NCBI GenBank assembly: GCA_964640665.1
Contig: CAZXHT010000024.1
Coordinates: 3,010-67,009, forward strand
Direction of reading: 5' to 3'
From: DATKYQ01 sp964640665
GTDB lineage: Bacteria > Myxococcota > B64-G9
Length of the DNA stretch: 64,000 nt
The notes beneath the pieces are model-generated. The model had not been told where the DNA came from and made no database searches. It was given only the letters and a program-made list of their open reading frames with translations. Each line of letters starts with the position of its first letter. Position 1 is the first letter of the stretch. Shown piece by piece: positions 27,501-35,183 of this stretch. The translations under genes and the position numbers were made by a program.

Positions 27501-28704
27501 GGTCGTAAGCCAAAGTCTTGGCAACGAAGTTGCGCACTTCCTCGGCGCTGTCGGCCGGGGCGCGGCCGACGTACAGCTCGGCCATCAGGTCGACCTCGCC
27601 CCCGCCGGGCCCGTCGCCGTGCTCGCCGTACACCCCGTCGGCATCGTCGTCGAATGTGCCGTCCAGACAACTGTAGTACAGATCGGAAGGCAGGTGGTCC
27701 GCGGACGCTTCGGGGTTGTGCGGATCGACGAAGAGTTTGCGCACAGGCAGGATATTGTCCCCGCTCTCGCCGCCCGCGTCGGCTTCATCGGCGTCGCCGA
27801 CCAGCAAGACGTAAGACACGCCCCATTCCTGGTAGGCGTCGGCTAAAAAGTCGCGAATGCGGGTGGCGTCGTCCTGGCCGCCGTCGGGCCTGTCGCCCGT
27901 GTAGTTTTGGTAGATCCACTCGAGACTGACGATCGTGGCCGGCAGGCCGGCCGCCTGGCGGACATCGCCGAGCGCCTCGAGGCTATCGGCGCCGCCGAGA
28001 TCGATAAACTGATTCGGGGCGACGATCATGTAGCTGTAGCTGCCGGGATCCAGGCGCACCGGACCGCGGGGCGGTTTTTGAGGGTATGAGGGCAGGGCGA
28101 AAACATTCGCGGCCCTGGCCTTGACCAACTCGACGTCTGCGGGAAACGCCCGCAGAAGCGGCGCTACCCGGCCGCCCGGAGCGGCAGTCATCACCAGCGT
28201 GGCCGATACCAGCCGGTCGACCCGGCCCGAAAGGGGCCTGTAGGAGAGCGGGTAGACGTTAACCGGGACGAGCGCATAACCTCGCTTGTACTGGATCTCG
28301 CCTGCGCGTGCCCATGTGCCCGGTTGCGGTTCGTCGCTGTCATAGACGGCCGGGTCGGGCGGCGTCAGTCGCGGTTCGCGAACACTTGGGATGGGACGTG
28401 GGAGTTGGGCCGGGGCGAGTGCGAAAACTCCCGGCAATGGCTCTGTCTTCTGGTCACAAAGACGCAGACTCACCGGCTTGTAGCCGTAAGGTAAAAGAAA
28501 ATAGACCGTCTTTTGGGGCAGCAGCGGTGCGCCCGGCCTGGCGTGTAAAACGGCGCCGGGGACAGCCAGTGACTTGCCGGCCGGAGATTCCAGCCTGAGG
28601 GGCGTGTCGAAGGTGACGGGCAGACGCAGCTCATCGGCCGCGGACTGGGCGTCTGTCAGGATCAAGGTACCGACAAGCGCTGTCAGAAAAGCAGCGGTTC
28701 TCAT
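24541..28704 (-). CDS. Gingipain-type (C25) cysteine protease with MYXO-CTERM-like tail
   Basis: 1,387 residues. A signal peptide (1-22) and pro-region lead to a C25 caspase-like domain (about 220-650) with the catalytic pair His491 (NHLGHSN) and Cys521 (YTQGCLPGS). Then come Ig-like repeats of the ASPM-SPD-2/BACON type (about 655-755, 970-1180), a CBM9/DOMON-like domain (PVVDGVISPGEYDQG, about 765), fibronectin-III-like domains and a C-terminal sorting signal: GCACGSTAGSS, a hydrophobic stretch and a tail RRRRPDR. That Cys-Gly, hydrophobic helix, arginine cluster pattern is MYXO-CTERM, recognised by myxosortase and typical of Myxococcota surface proteins. GAGG-type site (AAAGGAGC) precedes the ATG. 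Sits between thiC and the S9 peptidase with tight spacing. Confidence 0.88.
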   Translation of the reverse strand: MRTAAFLTALVGTLILTDAQSAADELRLPVTFDTPLRLESPAGKSLAVPGAVLHARPGAPLLPQKTVYFLLPYGYKPVSLRLCDQKTEPLPGVFALAPAQLPRPIPSVREPRLTPPDPAVYDSDEPQPGTWARAGEIQYKRGYALVPVNVYPLSYRPLSGRVDRLVSATLVMTAAPGGRVAPLLRAFPADVELVKARAANVFALPSYPQKPPRGPVRLDPGSYSYMIVAPNQFIDLGGADSLEALGDVRQAAGLPATIVSLEWIYQNYTGDRPDGGQDDATRIRDFLADAYQEWGVSYVLLVGDADEADAGGESGDNILPVRKLFVDPHNPEASADHLPSDLYYSCLDGTFDDDADGVYGEHGDGPGGGEVDLMAELYVGRAPADSAEEVRNFVAKTLAYDQAAGAWLKDVLMVGELLWNDPINIWGADFMDEIAQGSSSSGYTTQGFESLPFFEIGTLYDRDLGGANSWGAGDLVALLDNGPHVVNHLGHSNVTYNMRMMNMDADRLKNTHPFLLYTQGCLPGSFDNVACVEEGGFVYNADCIAEHFVMGPHGAFAAVVNSRYGWGSFMTDSPSQRFHRQFVDAFFGEGISTIGQAQADSKEDNATLFSDDYIRWVGFESNLLGDPAVVLKKSLNTDQPLLGIYPPEIRFVALAGDPAPAPVTVHLRNDGLDSLTFSASCTETWLTITPLAGSAPADIEIGIEPTGLQPGSHQAVVVFTSPEADNSPQELSIEFDLVEPSEMVVPHIATTPVVDGVISPGEYDQGLEMSIDPGQTGDVSLHMAVAENSLFIAVYDMVDREENDSDGLMLMFDRDLDGVWPTSSGDEGLYTVIGFMGGMSLFLPIYNPGDGYHMDMQNVQPDPPGLTGSMGMVDNHRAYEMAIDLTESLLDIGPAGSFGMFLSVMNSVQMGTGNMTGAWPSNLVEYDDQRFFGHVSLEPQGPWLAATPRSLTFEAVPGRPVPASQSIQVFDIQGGALSYTASVAASWLELDHFSGQTPDDLVVSVNHGALALGTYSDEIVIESAAAGNGTFLVPISLNVVPPPAHLAVDPQAFDVTASIEAPNPTLSLQVQNTGGHPLTFEVTPDEGWLVAGTTSGMVSPGESRRVEFEVNLSGMQLGTHTANILVDGHDAEDSPITVPVQIEVIGAAPVPPVENLSIEAFEDRIQLSWQTPDDPIVSGVMIRRLPATAPASPDEGEQIYDGMAQETTDSGLPADFTYCYAAFAHDSAGRYAKPATGCQTTGANTAPPIPQPLSPADGSLVDAAPALEASLVTDPQGNAVSYSFQLLGEQGDEVLDSGDGTPSEFSVSWSPTVELTPGAVYRWQVEAKDSRGAESGYSQPWAFALAKEADSGCACGSTAGSSGGLPFCLLGLLLCLRRRRPDRLTEK

Positions 28705-28716
28705 GCGTACGCTCCT

Positions 28717-30003
28717 TTACTTTTTAAGGATCTCTTTCTGCAATTTTATTGCGCAGAACTCGCCGCACATTGAGCAAACGTCGTCGTCCTCGGCCGGGGC
28801 CAGGGCGTGGCTTGCACGGGCGGTCTCGGGGTCGATCGCGTTTGCGTACATGCCCTCCCAGTCGACGGACTTGCGGCTCTGGCTCATTGCGCGCTCGCGT
28901 TTCCGCGCGCGCTCATCGCCCCGGGCCAACTCGCCCGCGACGGCGGCGATGCGCGAGGCGATCACTCCCTGACGAACGTCTTCGACGCCGGGCAGCCTGA
29001 GGTGCTCGGCCGGGGTGACGTAGCACAGGAAGTCGGCGCCGGCCCAGGCGGCCATCGCCCCGCCGATGGCCCCGCTGATGTGATCGTAGCCCGGGGCCGT
29101 GTCGGTCACCAGCGGTCCCAGCACGTAGAACGGGGCGCCGTGGCACAGGCGTTTCTCCATCAGCACGTTGGCCTGCACCTGGTCCATGGGGACATGGCCC
29201 GGGCCCTCGATCATCACCTGGACTCCGCGCTGAATGGCGCGCGACTGCAGCTCGCCCAGCGTGATCAGCTCCTGCACCTGAGCGCGGTCGGTGGCGTCGG
29301 CCGTGGCGCCGGGGCGGAAGCCGTCGCCCAGAGACAGCACGGCGTCGTAGTTGGCCGCAAGATCCAGCAGGCGATCGAAGCCGGTGTAAAGCGGGTTGTC
29401 GCGCTCGTTGTAGCGCATCCAGGCGATCGAAAGCGCCCCGCCGCGGGAGACAACGTCCATTACCCGGCCCTCGCGCTCCATCTGTCCGAGGGCTTGCATG
29501 TTGACGCCGCAGTGCACAGTCAGGAAATCTACGCCGCTTTCCAGGTGCCGCTCGATTACCGCGAACAGGTCGTCGGCCGACATCTCGCAGAAAGAGCTTC
29601 TGGAGTCCATCGCCTGCGCGACAGCCTCGTAGATCGGTACCGTGCCCAGCGGGATATGGGCCTCTTGCATGATCTGGGCGCGAATCGCGGCCAGATCGCC
29701 GCCGGTGGAAAGATCCATGATCGTATCGGCCCCGGCCTCAACCGAGACACGGGCCTTCTCGATTTCCCCGGCCACGTCCAGGACGTCGCGCGAGGTGCCG
29801 ATGTTGGCGTTGACTTTCACCCGCAGCCCGCGCCCGATCCCCAGCGGGGCGATCTCGCCGCGCTTGCGGTTACGTACGATGACCGCCTCGCCCGCGGCCA
29901 GGTAGCCGGAAAGTTGCTCGGACGGCATTCCCTCATCGCGGGCCACTGCCGCGACCTCGTCCGTGATTTCCCCCGCGCGTGCTCGTTCGATTTGCGTTCG
30001 CAT
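28717..30003 (-). CDS. thiC: Phosphomethylpyrimidine synthase, short form
   Basis: 428 residues from the ATG at 30003 (GGGAGAG upstream); the frame runs to 30030. ThiC is a radical SAM-type iron-sulphur enzyme that turns aminoimidazole ribotide into hydroxymethylpyrimidine phosphate for thiamine. Family landmarks include NANIGTS, DTIMDLSTGGD, LTVHCGVN, EGPGHVPMDQ and APFYVLGPL. The C-terminal cluster motif is CSMCGEFC (Cx2Cx3C), as in the short ThiC lineage, not the longer Cx2Cx4C of the 600-residue form. No TPP riboswitch (no CTGAGA/ACCTGA pair) lies upstream; control may instead be through the 18-bp dyad at 30072. Other thi genes are absent here. Twelve bases separate its stop from the protease gene. 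Confidence 0.95.
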   Translation of the reverse strand: MRTQIERARAGEITDEVAAVARDEGMPSEQLSGYLAAGEAVIVRNRKRGEIAPLGIGRGLRVKVNANIGTSRDVLDVAGEIEKARVSVEAGADTIMDLSTGGDLAAIRAQIMQEAHIPLGTVPIYEAVAQAMDSRSSFCEMSADDLFAVIERHLESGVDFLTVHCGVNMQALGQMEREGRVMDVVSRGGALSIAWMRYNERDNPLYTGFDRLLDLAANYDAVLSLGDGFRPGATADATDRAQVQELITLGELQSRAIQRGVQVMIEGPGHVPMDQVQANVLMEKRLCHGAPFYVLGPLVTDTAPGYDHISGAIGGAMAAWAGADFLCYVTPAEHLRLPGVEDVRQGVIASRIAAVAGELARGDERARKRERAMSQSRKSVDWEGMYANAIDPETARASHALAPAEDDDVCSMCGEFCAIKLQKEILKK

Positions 30004-30048
30004 GTGTCTCTCCCGATGGCGGTAAGTCAACAGCGGCCGGTACCGAGA

Positions 30049-30112
30049 GTCTTAGTCTCGGCGCTTGTATATGTCAACCATGGTTGACACGGGTCTTGTC
30101 CGACGGTTAGAT
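30049..30112. promoter_or_regulatory. Divergent thiC/crp promoters sharing a perfect 18-bp palindrome
   Basis: TGTCAACCATGGTTGACA at 30072-30089 is a perfect dyad. Each half ends in a consensus -35: TTGACA on the plus strand (30084-30089) with TTAGAT 17 bases later (30107-30112), and TTGACA on the minus strand (30077-30072) with TAAGAC 17 bases later (30054-30049). So the two -35 boxes are back to back inside one symmetric site. A dimeric regulator bound here would block both promoters; the Crp/Fnr product is a candidate but its usual site (TGTGA-N6-TCACA or TTGAT-N4-ATCAA) differs from this dyad. Confidence 0.6.
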
Positions 30113-30163
30113 TGGGCGAACAGAAACCGGTGTTCAAATACGTTGTTTCTCGGGAGTGGGCCC

Positions 30164-30847
30164 ATGAGCGGCATCGAGCATAGGGAATTGCTGAAAAGGG
30201 TTTCAATCTTCTCAAATCTCGACGATGGGGCGCTCGGCGACCTCGGACAGCTTGTCATCTCGAAGGATTATCCCAAGGGCACACTGGTCTTCGGTCAGGA
30301 AGAGCCCGGCGACGCCCTGTTCATCATCGCCAGGGGACGGGTCAAGGTGGTTCTTTACGGTGAGAGCGGCAAGGAGATAACGCTTACCTTTTTCCATAAG
30401 GGCGACTTCTTCGGCGAGATGGCGCTTCTGGACGACCTGCCCCGCTCGGCCAACGTGGTGACCACCGAGAACTCCAGCCTGCTGATGCTCAAGCGTGGCG
30501 ATTTCACCAACCACCTGGTTGAGCACCCCTCGACGGCCATCAACGTGCTGGCCGAGCTGAGTCGGCGCCTGCGCAAGGCCGACGAGATTATAGGCAACCT
30601 GGCTCTTTTGGACGTCTACGGGCGGGTGGCCCGGGTGCTGATCGAACTGGGCGAGCGTGAAGGCGAGAAGGTCGAGGACGGCATCCTAATTCGCAAACGG
30701 CCCACCCAGCAGGACATCGCCAGCATGATAAGCACATCGCGGGAGACGGTCTCGCGGGCGCTGGGAGAGTTCCAGAAGCGCGGCCTGCTGGAGATGACCG
30801 GCAAGAGTGTCGTGCTGCGCCCGCAATTCTACCGAGAAGTCGGCTGA
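30164..30847 (+). CDS. Crp/Fnr-family transcription regulator
   Basis: 227 residues from the ATG at 30164 (GGGAG twelve bases upstream). Residues about 15-130 form a cyclic-nucleotide-binding jelly roll with the phosphate cassette FFGEMALLDDLPRSANV, including the Glu and Arg-Ser pair that hold the ribose and phosphate in CRP, so cAMP or cGMP binding is plausible. A dimer helix follows and the C-terminal winged helix-turn-helix reads RPTQQDIASMISTSRETVSR. No FNR-type cysteine cluster. Divergent from thiC across the 18-bp palindrome, and followed by mlaF after 27 bases. A cyclase gene at 14340 could supply the ligand. Confidence 0.9.
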   Translation: MSGIEHRELLKRVSIFSNLDDGALGDLGQLVISKDYPKGTLVFGQEEPGDALFIIARGRVKVVLYGESGKEITLTFFHKGDFFGEMALLDDLPRSANVVTTENSSLLMLKRGDFTNHLVEHPSTAINVLAELSRRLRKADEIIGNLALLDVYGRVARVLIELGEREGEKVEDGILIRKRPTQQDIASMISTSRETVSRALGEFQKRGLLEMTGKSVVLRPQFYREVG

Positions 30848-30865
30848 GCGGGCCGGCGCCCGCTC
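30846..30865 (+). terminator. Hairpin between crp/fnr and mlaF
   Basis: GAGCGGGC (30846-30853) and GCCCGCTC (30858-30865) form a perfect 8-bp GC-rich stem with the tetraloop CGGC, starting inside the crp stop codon. There is no T-run after it, so it is at best an attenuating or RNA-stabilising structure rather than a standard terminator. It ends nine bases before the mlaF ATG and would cover the ribosome site of that gene when folded. Confidence 0.4.
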
Positions 30866-30874
30866 GGCAATCGT

Positions 30875-31621
30875 ATGAAAGTGATGATCGACATCCGGGA
30901 CGTACACAAGTCTTTCGGGGGCAACCACGTTTTACGGGGTATAAACCTGCAGGTTGCCGAGGGTCTTACGACGGTGATCATCGGCGCCAGCGGGTCGGGC
31001 AAGAGCGTGCTGATGAAGCACATGATCGGCCTGCTGAAGCCCGATGCGGGCAAGGTGATCGTCGACGGCATCGACACCGCCGGAATTTCTCAGCGCGGGC
31101 TTTCGCGCGTGCGTTCCAAGTTCGGCATGGTCTTCCAGGGCGCGGCCTTATTCGATTCGATGTCGGTCAGTGAGAACGTCGCCTTTCCGCTGCGCCAGCA
31201 CCGCCGGCTGCGCGAGGCCGAGATACGCCGCATCGTGGCCGAGAAGCTCAAGGTAGTCGATCTGGAAGGCGTCGAGGAGATCTTTCCGGCCGAGCTTTCG
31301 GGCGGCATGCGCAAGCGCGTGGGATTGGCCCGGGCCGTGGTGCTCGACCCGCGCATCATCCTCTACGACGAACCGACCACCGGTCTCGATCCGATAACCG
31401 CCAATAGCGTTGACGAGATGATCCTGAACGCCCAAGAGCGGCTGGGAGTTACCTCGGTGGTTATCTCGCACGACATCGCCTCGTCTTTCCGGGTGGGCGA
31501 TCATGTGGCCATGATTCACGAGGGCGTGATCGTCGACCAGGGCCCGCCTGAGAAACTGCGTCGTTCGGAACATCCCTTCGTGCAGAAGTTTCTTTCCACC
31601 TGGTTTGCTAAAGGCGAATGA
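30875..31621 (+). CDS. mlaF: Mla-type phospholipid ABC transporter ATP-binding protein
   Basis: 248 residues, normal for MlaF/Mkl. Walker A GASGSGKS (about residue 39), signature LSGGMRKRVGLARA (about 143), Walker B IILYDEPTTGLDP and the switch His in VISHDI. The GMRKRV variant of the signature is diagnostic for the MCE-linked branch, which moves phospholipids between the outer and inner membranes. The MCE subunit gene follows after 73 bases. The permease gene mlaE, normally just upstream, is missing from this cluster; its place is taken by the crp/fnr gene. Confidence 0.93.
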   Translation: MKVMIDIRDVHKSFGGNHVLRGINLQVAEGLTTVIIGASGSGKSVLMKHMIGLLKPDAGKVIVDGIDTAGISQRGLSRVRSKFGMVFQGAALFDSMSVSENVAFPLRQHRRLREAEIRRIVAEKLKVVDLEGVEEIFPAELSGGMRKRVGLARAVVLDPRIILYDEPTTGLDPITANSVDEMILNAQERLGVTSVVISHDIASSFRVGDHVAMIHEGVIVDQGPPEKLRRSEHPFVQKFLSTWFAKGE

Positions 31622-31694
31622 CTTCGGTCGTTGATCGGCAGAGGCGATCTAAAATATTGCCGATTCGGGTTGCTCGTAGTAGTTATGTCTGGTC

Positions 31695-33212
31695 ATGATG
31701 AGAAAGTTCATTACACCCTTGAAGGTCGGCATCCTTACAATCGTCGCCGTGACGGGGACCATCTTTGCCCTGCGCACGGTTGAAGAGGGCGTGCTCGGCG
31801 GCGGCGGGACTTACCGGGTGTATGCCGTGCTCAACAATGTCCTGGGGGTGGCCAAGCGCTCTCGGGTGGTGATGGCCGGAATCGAGGTCGGTTACATCGA
31901 GGACATCGAACTGGCCGGAGCCCGGGCTCGGATTAACCTTCGCATTCGCAACGATGTCCCGCTGTACAAGGATGCCTCGCTGGCCAAGATCTCGGAATCT
32001 TTGCTGGGTGACAGGTTGATCGATCTTGCTCCCGGCCAGGACGTCGAACACCGGCTGGTCGACGGCGGTCAAATCGTGAACATCTACGAGGAGAAGGATA
32101 TCTCCGAGATGTTCAGGACCCTGAACGGGATTACCGGAGATATCAAGGGCGTGACCCATGCCCTGAATAACACTATCGGTCGCTTCGACCGGGAAGATTC
32201 ACTGGGCGGCGTGATCAAGCGCATGGGCGAAATAGCCGACAACGTGGCCGAACTCAGCAGTCGCATGAACGACACCTTCAGACGGGGCGGATCAAAGATC
32301 GATCAGATTCTCGACAACGTGGCCGGCATCACCTCTGGAACCCGGGGTCGCTACGCGGAGATCCTGGACAACGTCAGGGACGTCTCGGCCGATATGAAAA
32401 AGCTCGTCGCCAGCCTCAACGACATTGTCGGGCAGAGCGGAGAGGAATGGAAGGAAAGCGCCGGAAGCGTCAAGGAGACGCTTGAGAAGGCCAGCCATAC
32501 ACTTGAGAACCTGGATAACATCACCCGCAAGATCAACGATGGCAAGGGTACCCTGGGCAGGCTGGTCAACGACGACCAAGTGTTGGCCAAGGCCGAGGGC
32601 GTGCTCGACGATGCCGCCAGCTTCACGCGCCCCTTGTCCCGGTTGCAGATAGCCGTCGACCTGCGCAGCGAGTACCACGTCAGGGCGAACGCGGCCAAGA
32701 ACTACCTGGGGCTGCAACTGATTCCCAAGTCGGACAAGTACTACATGTTTGAGCTGATCGACGACCCGCGCGGCAAGGTCACCGTGACCGAGACTTGTGA
32801 TACTTCGCAAAGCTGCGAGCCCAGCCAGCGCACGAAAGAGATCAAGATCACCGACGACTTCAAGTGGTCGTTGCAGTTCGCCAAGCGTTTCTACTTTGTC
32901 GGGATGCGCTTCGGCATCATCGAGGGAACCGGCGGGGTGGGCATGGACATGTACTTCTTCGACGACGACCTCGAGTTCAAGTTCGACGCCTTCCAGTTCG
33001 GCAAGAACGAGTTCGGAGACGAGGCCTTGCCGCGCTTGAAGGCCATGTTGATCTACAAGCCCTCCTGGCTGGCCAATCATGTTTACTTAGCCGCCGGCGG
33101 AGACGATTTTCTCAACTCGGAAGTCTTCGATTATTTCTTCGGAGCCGGGATCCACTTCACCGACCGCGATCTGAAGGCAATCTTCACCACCACGGGCGTG
33201 CCGAGCCTCTGA
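31695..33212 (+). CDS. mlaD: MCE/MlaD substrate-binding protein with long helical and C-terminal beta region
   Basis: 505 residues, much longer than E. coli MlaD (about 180). A membrane anchor (about 10-28) is followed by one MCE domain (about 38-125; YRVYAVLNNVLGVAKRSRV, GIEVGYIEDI). A long coiled-coil region (about 135-310) with repeated DNI/ILDNV heptads follows, as in tunnel-forming MCE proteins. The last 190 residues are beta-rich with paired cysteines (CDTSQSC) and aromatic strands, resembling an outer-membrane or lipid-contact domain seen in other deltaproteobacterial MCE proteins. Pairs with MlaF just upstream. It may bridge the periplasm by itself, which would fit the absence of mlaA/mlaC nearby. 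Confidence 0.85.
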   Translation: MMRKFITPLKVGILTIVAVTGTIFALRTVEEGVLGGGGTYRVYAVLNNVLGVAKRSRVVMAGIEVGYIEDIELAGARARINLRIRNDVPLYKDASLAKISESLLGDRLIDLAPGQDVEHRLVDGGQIVNIYEEKDISEMFRTLNGITGDIKGVTHALNNTIGRFDREDSLGGVIKRMGEIADNVAELSSRMNDTFRRGGSKIDQILDNVAGITSGTRGRYAEILDNVRDVSADMKKLVASLNDIVGQSGEEWKESAGSVKETLEKASHTLENLDNITRKINDGKGTLGRLVNDDQVLAKAEGVLDDAASFTRPLSRLQIAVDLRSEYHVRANAAKNYLGLQLIPKSDKYYMFELIDDPRGKVTVTETCDTSQSCEPSQRTKEIKITDDFKWSLQFAKRFYFVGMRFGIIEGTGGVGMDMYFFDDDLEFKFDAFQFGKNEFGDEALPRLKAMLIYKPSWLANHVYLAAGGDDFLNSEVFDYFFGAGIHFTDRDLKAIFTTTGVPSL

Positions 33213-33219
33213 TATTGAC

Positions 33220-33248
33220 TTGACATCGAAAGGCCGCAGGGCTAGTCT
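33220..33248 (+). promoter_or_regulatory. Probable promoter of the ffh-rpsP-trmD-rplS operon
   Basis: TTGACA (33220-33225) and TAGTCT (33243-33248) are 17 bases apart, 46 bases before the ffh ATG. The -35 is perfect and the -10 weak. It starts directly after the mlaD stop codon and separates the transporter genes from the translation block. Confidence 0.45.
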
Positions 33249-33293
33249 CACCTGCTTCAATTGGTGGACAGTGTTGCATTACAGAGGCACGAG

Positions 33294-34634
33294 ATGTTCG
33301 ACAGTCTGACAGACAAACTCGGCTCGACTTTCAAGCGCCTGAAAGGACACGGGAAACTCTCCGAGTCGAACATAAAGGACGCGCTTCGCGAGGTGCGACT
33401 TTCACTGCTCGAGGCCGACGTCAACTACCGGGTTGTCAAGGATTTCATCACGGCCGTCAAGAGCCGCGCCATGGGCAAGGAGGTTCTGGCCAGCCTCACC
33501 CCGGGACAGCAGTTTGTCAAGATCGTCAGCGACGAGTTGACCGCGCTGATGGGCGGCCAGGCGGCGGATCTCGATCTCGGCGGTCGACCCCCGGTGGTCA
33601 TCATGCTGGCCGGCCTGCAGGGCTCGGGCAAAACCACCAGCGTTGGTAAGTTGGCTGTGCAACTAAAGTCACAAGGCCGCAGGCCCTATCTCGTCCCGGC
33701 CGACGTTTACCGCCCGGCGGCCATTGAGCAGCTTACCAAGCTAGCCGGTGATATTGATGTGCCCGTGCACCCGTCGACAACCGACGAAAATCCGATAGCC
33801 ATTTGCAACGCGGCGGTAGCCCATGCCGAGCGGCACAACCTGGATACCGTCATCCTGGACACGGCCGGCCGGCTGCATATCGACGAAGAGTTGATGGAAG
33901 AGCTGCGCATCATCAAGCGCGAGGTCCGCCCGCGGCAGATCCTGCTGGTGGCCGATGCCATGACCGGCCAGGACGCCGTCAATGTCGCCGAGAAATTCGA
34001 TGCAGACCTGGGCATCGACGGCGTGGTGTTGACCAAGCTGGACGGCGATGCCCGAGGCGGCGCGGCGCTCTCCATCAAGGCCGTTTGCGGCAAGCCGATC
34101 CTCTTCGCGGGTACCGGCGAGAAGCTCGATGACCTGGACGTCTTCCACCCCGAGCGCATGGCCAGCCGCATCCTGGGCATGGGCGACATCCTCAGCCTGG
34201 TCGAACAGGCGCAGGATGCCTATGACCAGAAGAAGGCCGCCGAACTGCAACGCAAGTTCCGCAAGAACGAGTTCACCGTCGACGATTTCCGGGAGCACCT
34301 CAGGCAACTGCACAAGATGGGCTCGATCACAGACCTGATGGAAAAGATCCCCGGCATGAGCGGCATGCTGAACAAGATGCAGGGCGCCGCCCCCCCGGAG
34401 AAAGAGCTTTCGCGGATCGAGGCGATCATCGACTCGATGACGAAGAAAGAGAGAATAAACCACGCTATTCTGAACGGCAGCCGCCGCCGGCGCATCGCCA
34501 TTGGCAGCGGCACGAGCGTGCAGGACGTCAACCAGTTTGTCAAACAGTACCTGCAGATGAAGAAGATGATGAAGAGAGTGAATCGTTTTGGAATGAAGTC
34601 AATGATGCGCGGCCTCATGGGAGGCGGTTTCTAA
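33294..34634 (+). CDS. ffh: Signal recognition particle protein (GTPase)
   Basis: 446 residues from the ATG at 33294; the frame extends to 33261. Ffh binds 4.5S RNA and signal sequences of nascent membrane proteins. The N domain (1-85) is followed by the G domain with GLQGSGKTTS (G1), DTAGRLHIDEELM (G3), TKLDGDARGG (G4) and the closing FAGTGEKLDDLDVF. The M domain (about 295-446) has the Met-rich finger and the RNA-binding segment SRRRRIAIGSGTSVQDVN, then a Met-rich tail. First gene of a block with rpsP, khpA, rimM, trmD and rplS, the order seen in many bacteria. Confidence 0.97.
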   Translation: MFDSLTDKLGSTFKRLKGHGKLSESNIKDALREVRLSLLEADVNYRVVKDFITAVKSRAMGKEVLASLTPGQQFVKIVSDELTALMGGQAADLDLGGRPPVVIMLAGLQGSGKTTSVGKLAVQLKSQGRRPYLVPADVYRPAAIEQLTKLAGDIDVPVHPSTTDENPIAICNAAVAHAERHNLDTVILDTAGRLHIDEELMEELRIIKREVRPRQILLVADAMTGQDAVNVAEKFDADLGIDGVVLTKLDGDARGGAALSIKAVCGKPILFAGTGEKLDDLDVFHPERMASRILGMGDILSLVEQAQDAYDQKKAAELQRKFRKNEFTVDDFREHLRQLHKMGSITDLMEKIPGMSGMLNKMQGAAPPEKELSRIEAIIDSMTKKERINHAILNGSRRRRIAIGSGTSVQDVNQFVKQYLQMKKMMKRVNRFGMKSMMRGLMGGGF

Positions 34635-34669
34635 TGTCCAGCATAGCATAGCAGGAGAGGAAATAGATC

Positions 34670-34954
34670 ATGTCGGTAGCAATAAGGATGAGAAGGGCAG
34701 GCGGGAAGAAAAAGCCGTTTTTTCACGTCGTGGCCACTGATTCGCGCAACGCGCGCGACGGCAAGTTCATCGAGAAGCTGGGGCATTACAACCCGGCGGC
34801 CAAGCCAACGGTCTTCAAGATCGACCATGAGCGCTTCGCCTACTGGTTGAGCGTTGGGGCCAAGGCAAGTCCCACCGTGACCCAACTTGTCGCCAGGTCC
34901 AAAACGGACACTGTCAAGGACGCCGAAGATGGAAAGCCCACACCGTCCGCGTGA
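34670..34954 (+). CDS. rpsP: 30S ribosomal protein bS16
   Basis: 94 residues, typical for S16. It starts MSVAIRMRRAGGKKKPFFHV and keeps the family core (DSRNARDGKFIEKLGHYNP, then ...DHERFAYWLSVGAKAS), which binds 16S rRNA and helps assemble the small subunit. AGGAG lies upstream of the ATG. The last 26 bases overlap the start of khpA. Confidence 0.97.
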   Translation: MSVAIRMRRAGGKKKPFFHVVATDSRNARDGKFIEKLGHYNPAAKPTVFKIDHERFAYWLSVGAKASPTVTQLVARSKTDTVKDAEDGKPTPSA

Positions 34955-35183
34955 GCTTCTGAGTTTCATCGTCGGCGCCTTGGTGGACAAGGCCGAGGCC
35001 ATCTCTATCGAGGAAGTTGTCGACGAGCACAGCCGGGTGTTCAAGCTGCGGGTCGATCAGGCCGACATCGGTCGAGTGATTGGCAAGGAGGGGCGCACCG
35101 CCAAGGCGATCCGCACGATCGTCGGAGTGGCCACGGCCCGCGACGGACAGAAGGCGAAGCTGGATATCGTTGACCCCGATTAA
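34929..35183 (+). CDS. khpA: KH-domain RNA-binding protein KhpA (YlqC)
   Basis: 84 residues from the ATG at 34929, which overlaps the end of rpsP and has AAGGA upstream; the frame is open to 34887. The single KH motif reads GRVIGKEGRTAKAIRTIV (GxxG loop GKEG). Members bind RNA non-specifically, often as dimers with KhpB, and sit between rpsP and rimM in many phyla, as here. Overlaps the start of rimM by about 14 bases. Confidence 0.92.
   Translation: MESPHRPRELLSFIVGALVDKAEAISIEEVVDEHSRVFKLRVDQADIGRVIGKEGRTAKAIRTIVGVATARDGQKAKLDIVDPD

Noticed and set aside
27941..27960. Third copy of the GLPP palindrome in the C25 protease gene
   Set aside because: The GGCCGGCAGGCCGGCC there shares only the GGCAGGCC core and lacks the arms and the Ala-Leu-Gly flank.
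30004..30071. TPP riboswitch upstream of thiC
   Set aside because: Neither the CTGAGA nor the ACCTGA core is present and the leader is only about 40 bases long, too short for the aptamer.
28807..30087. Open frame of 426 codons opposite thiC
   Set aside because: Antiparallel shadow of thiC with low-complexity repeats of Val, Gly, Asp and His.
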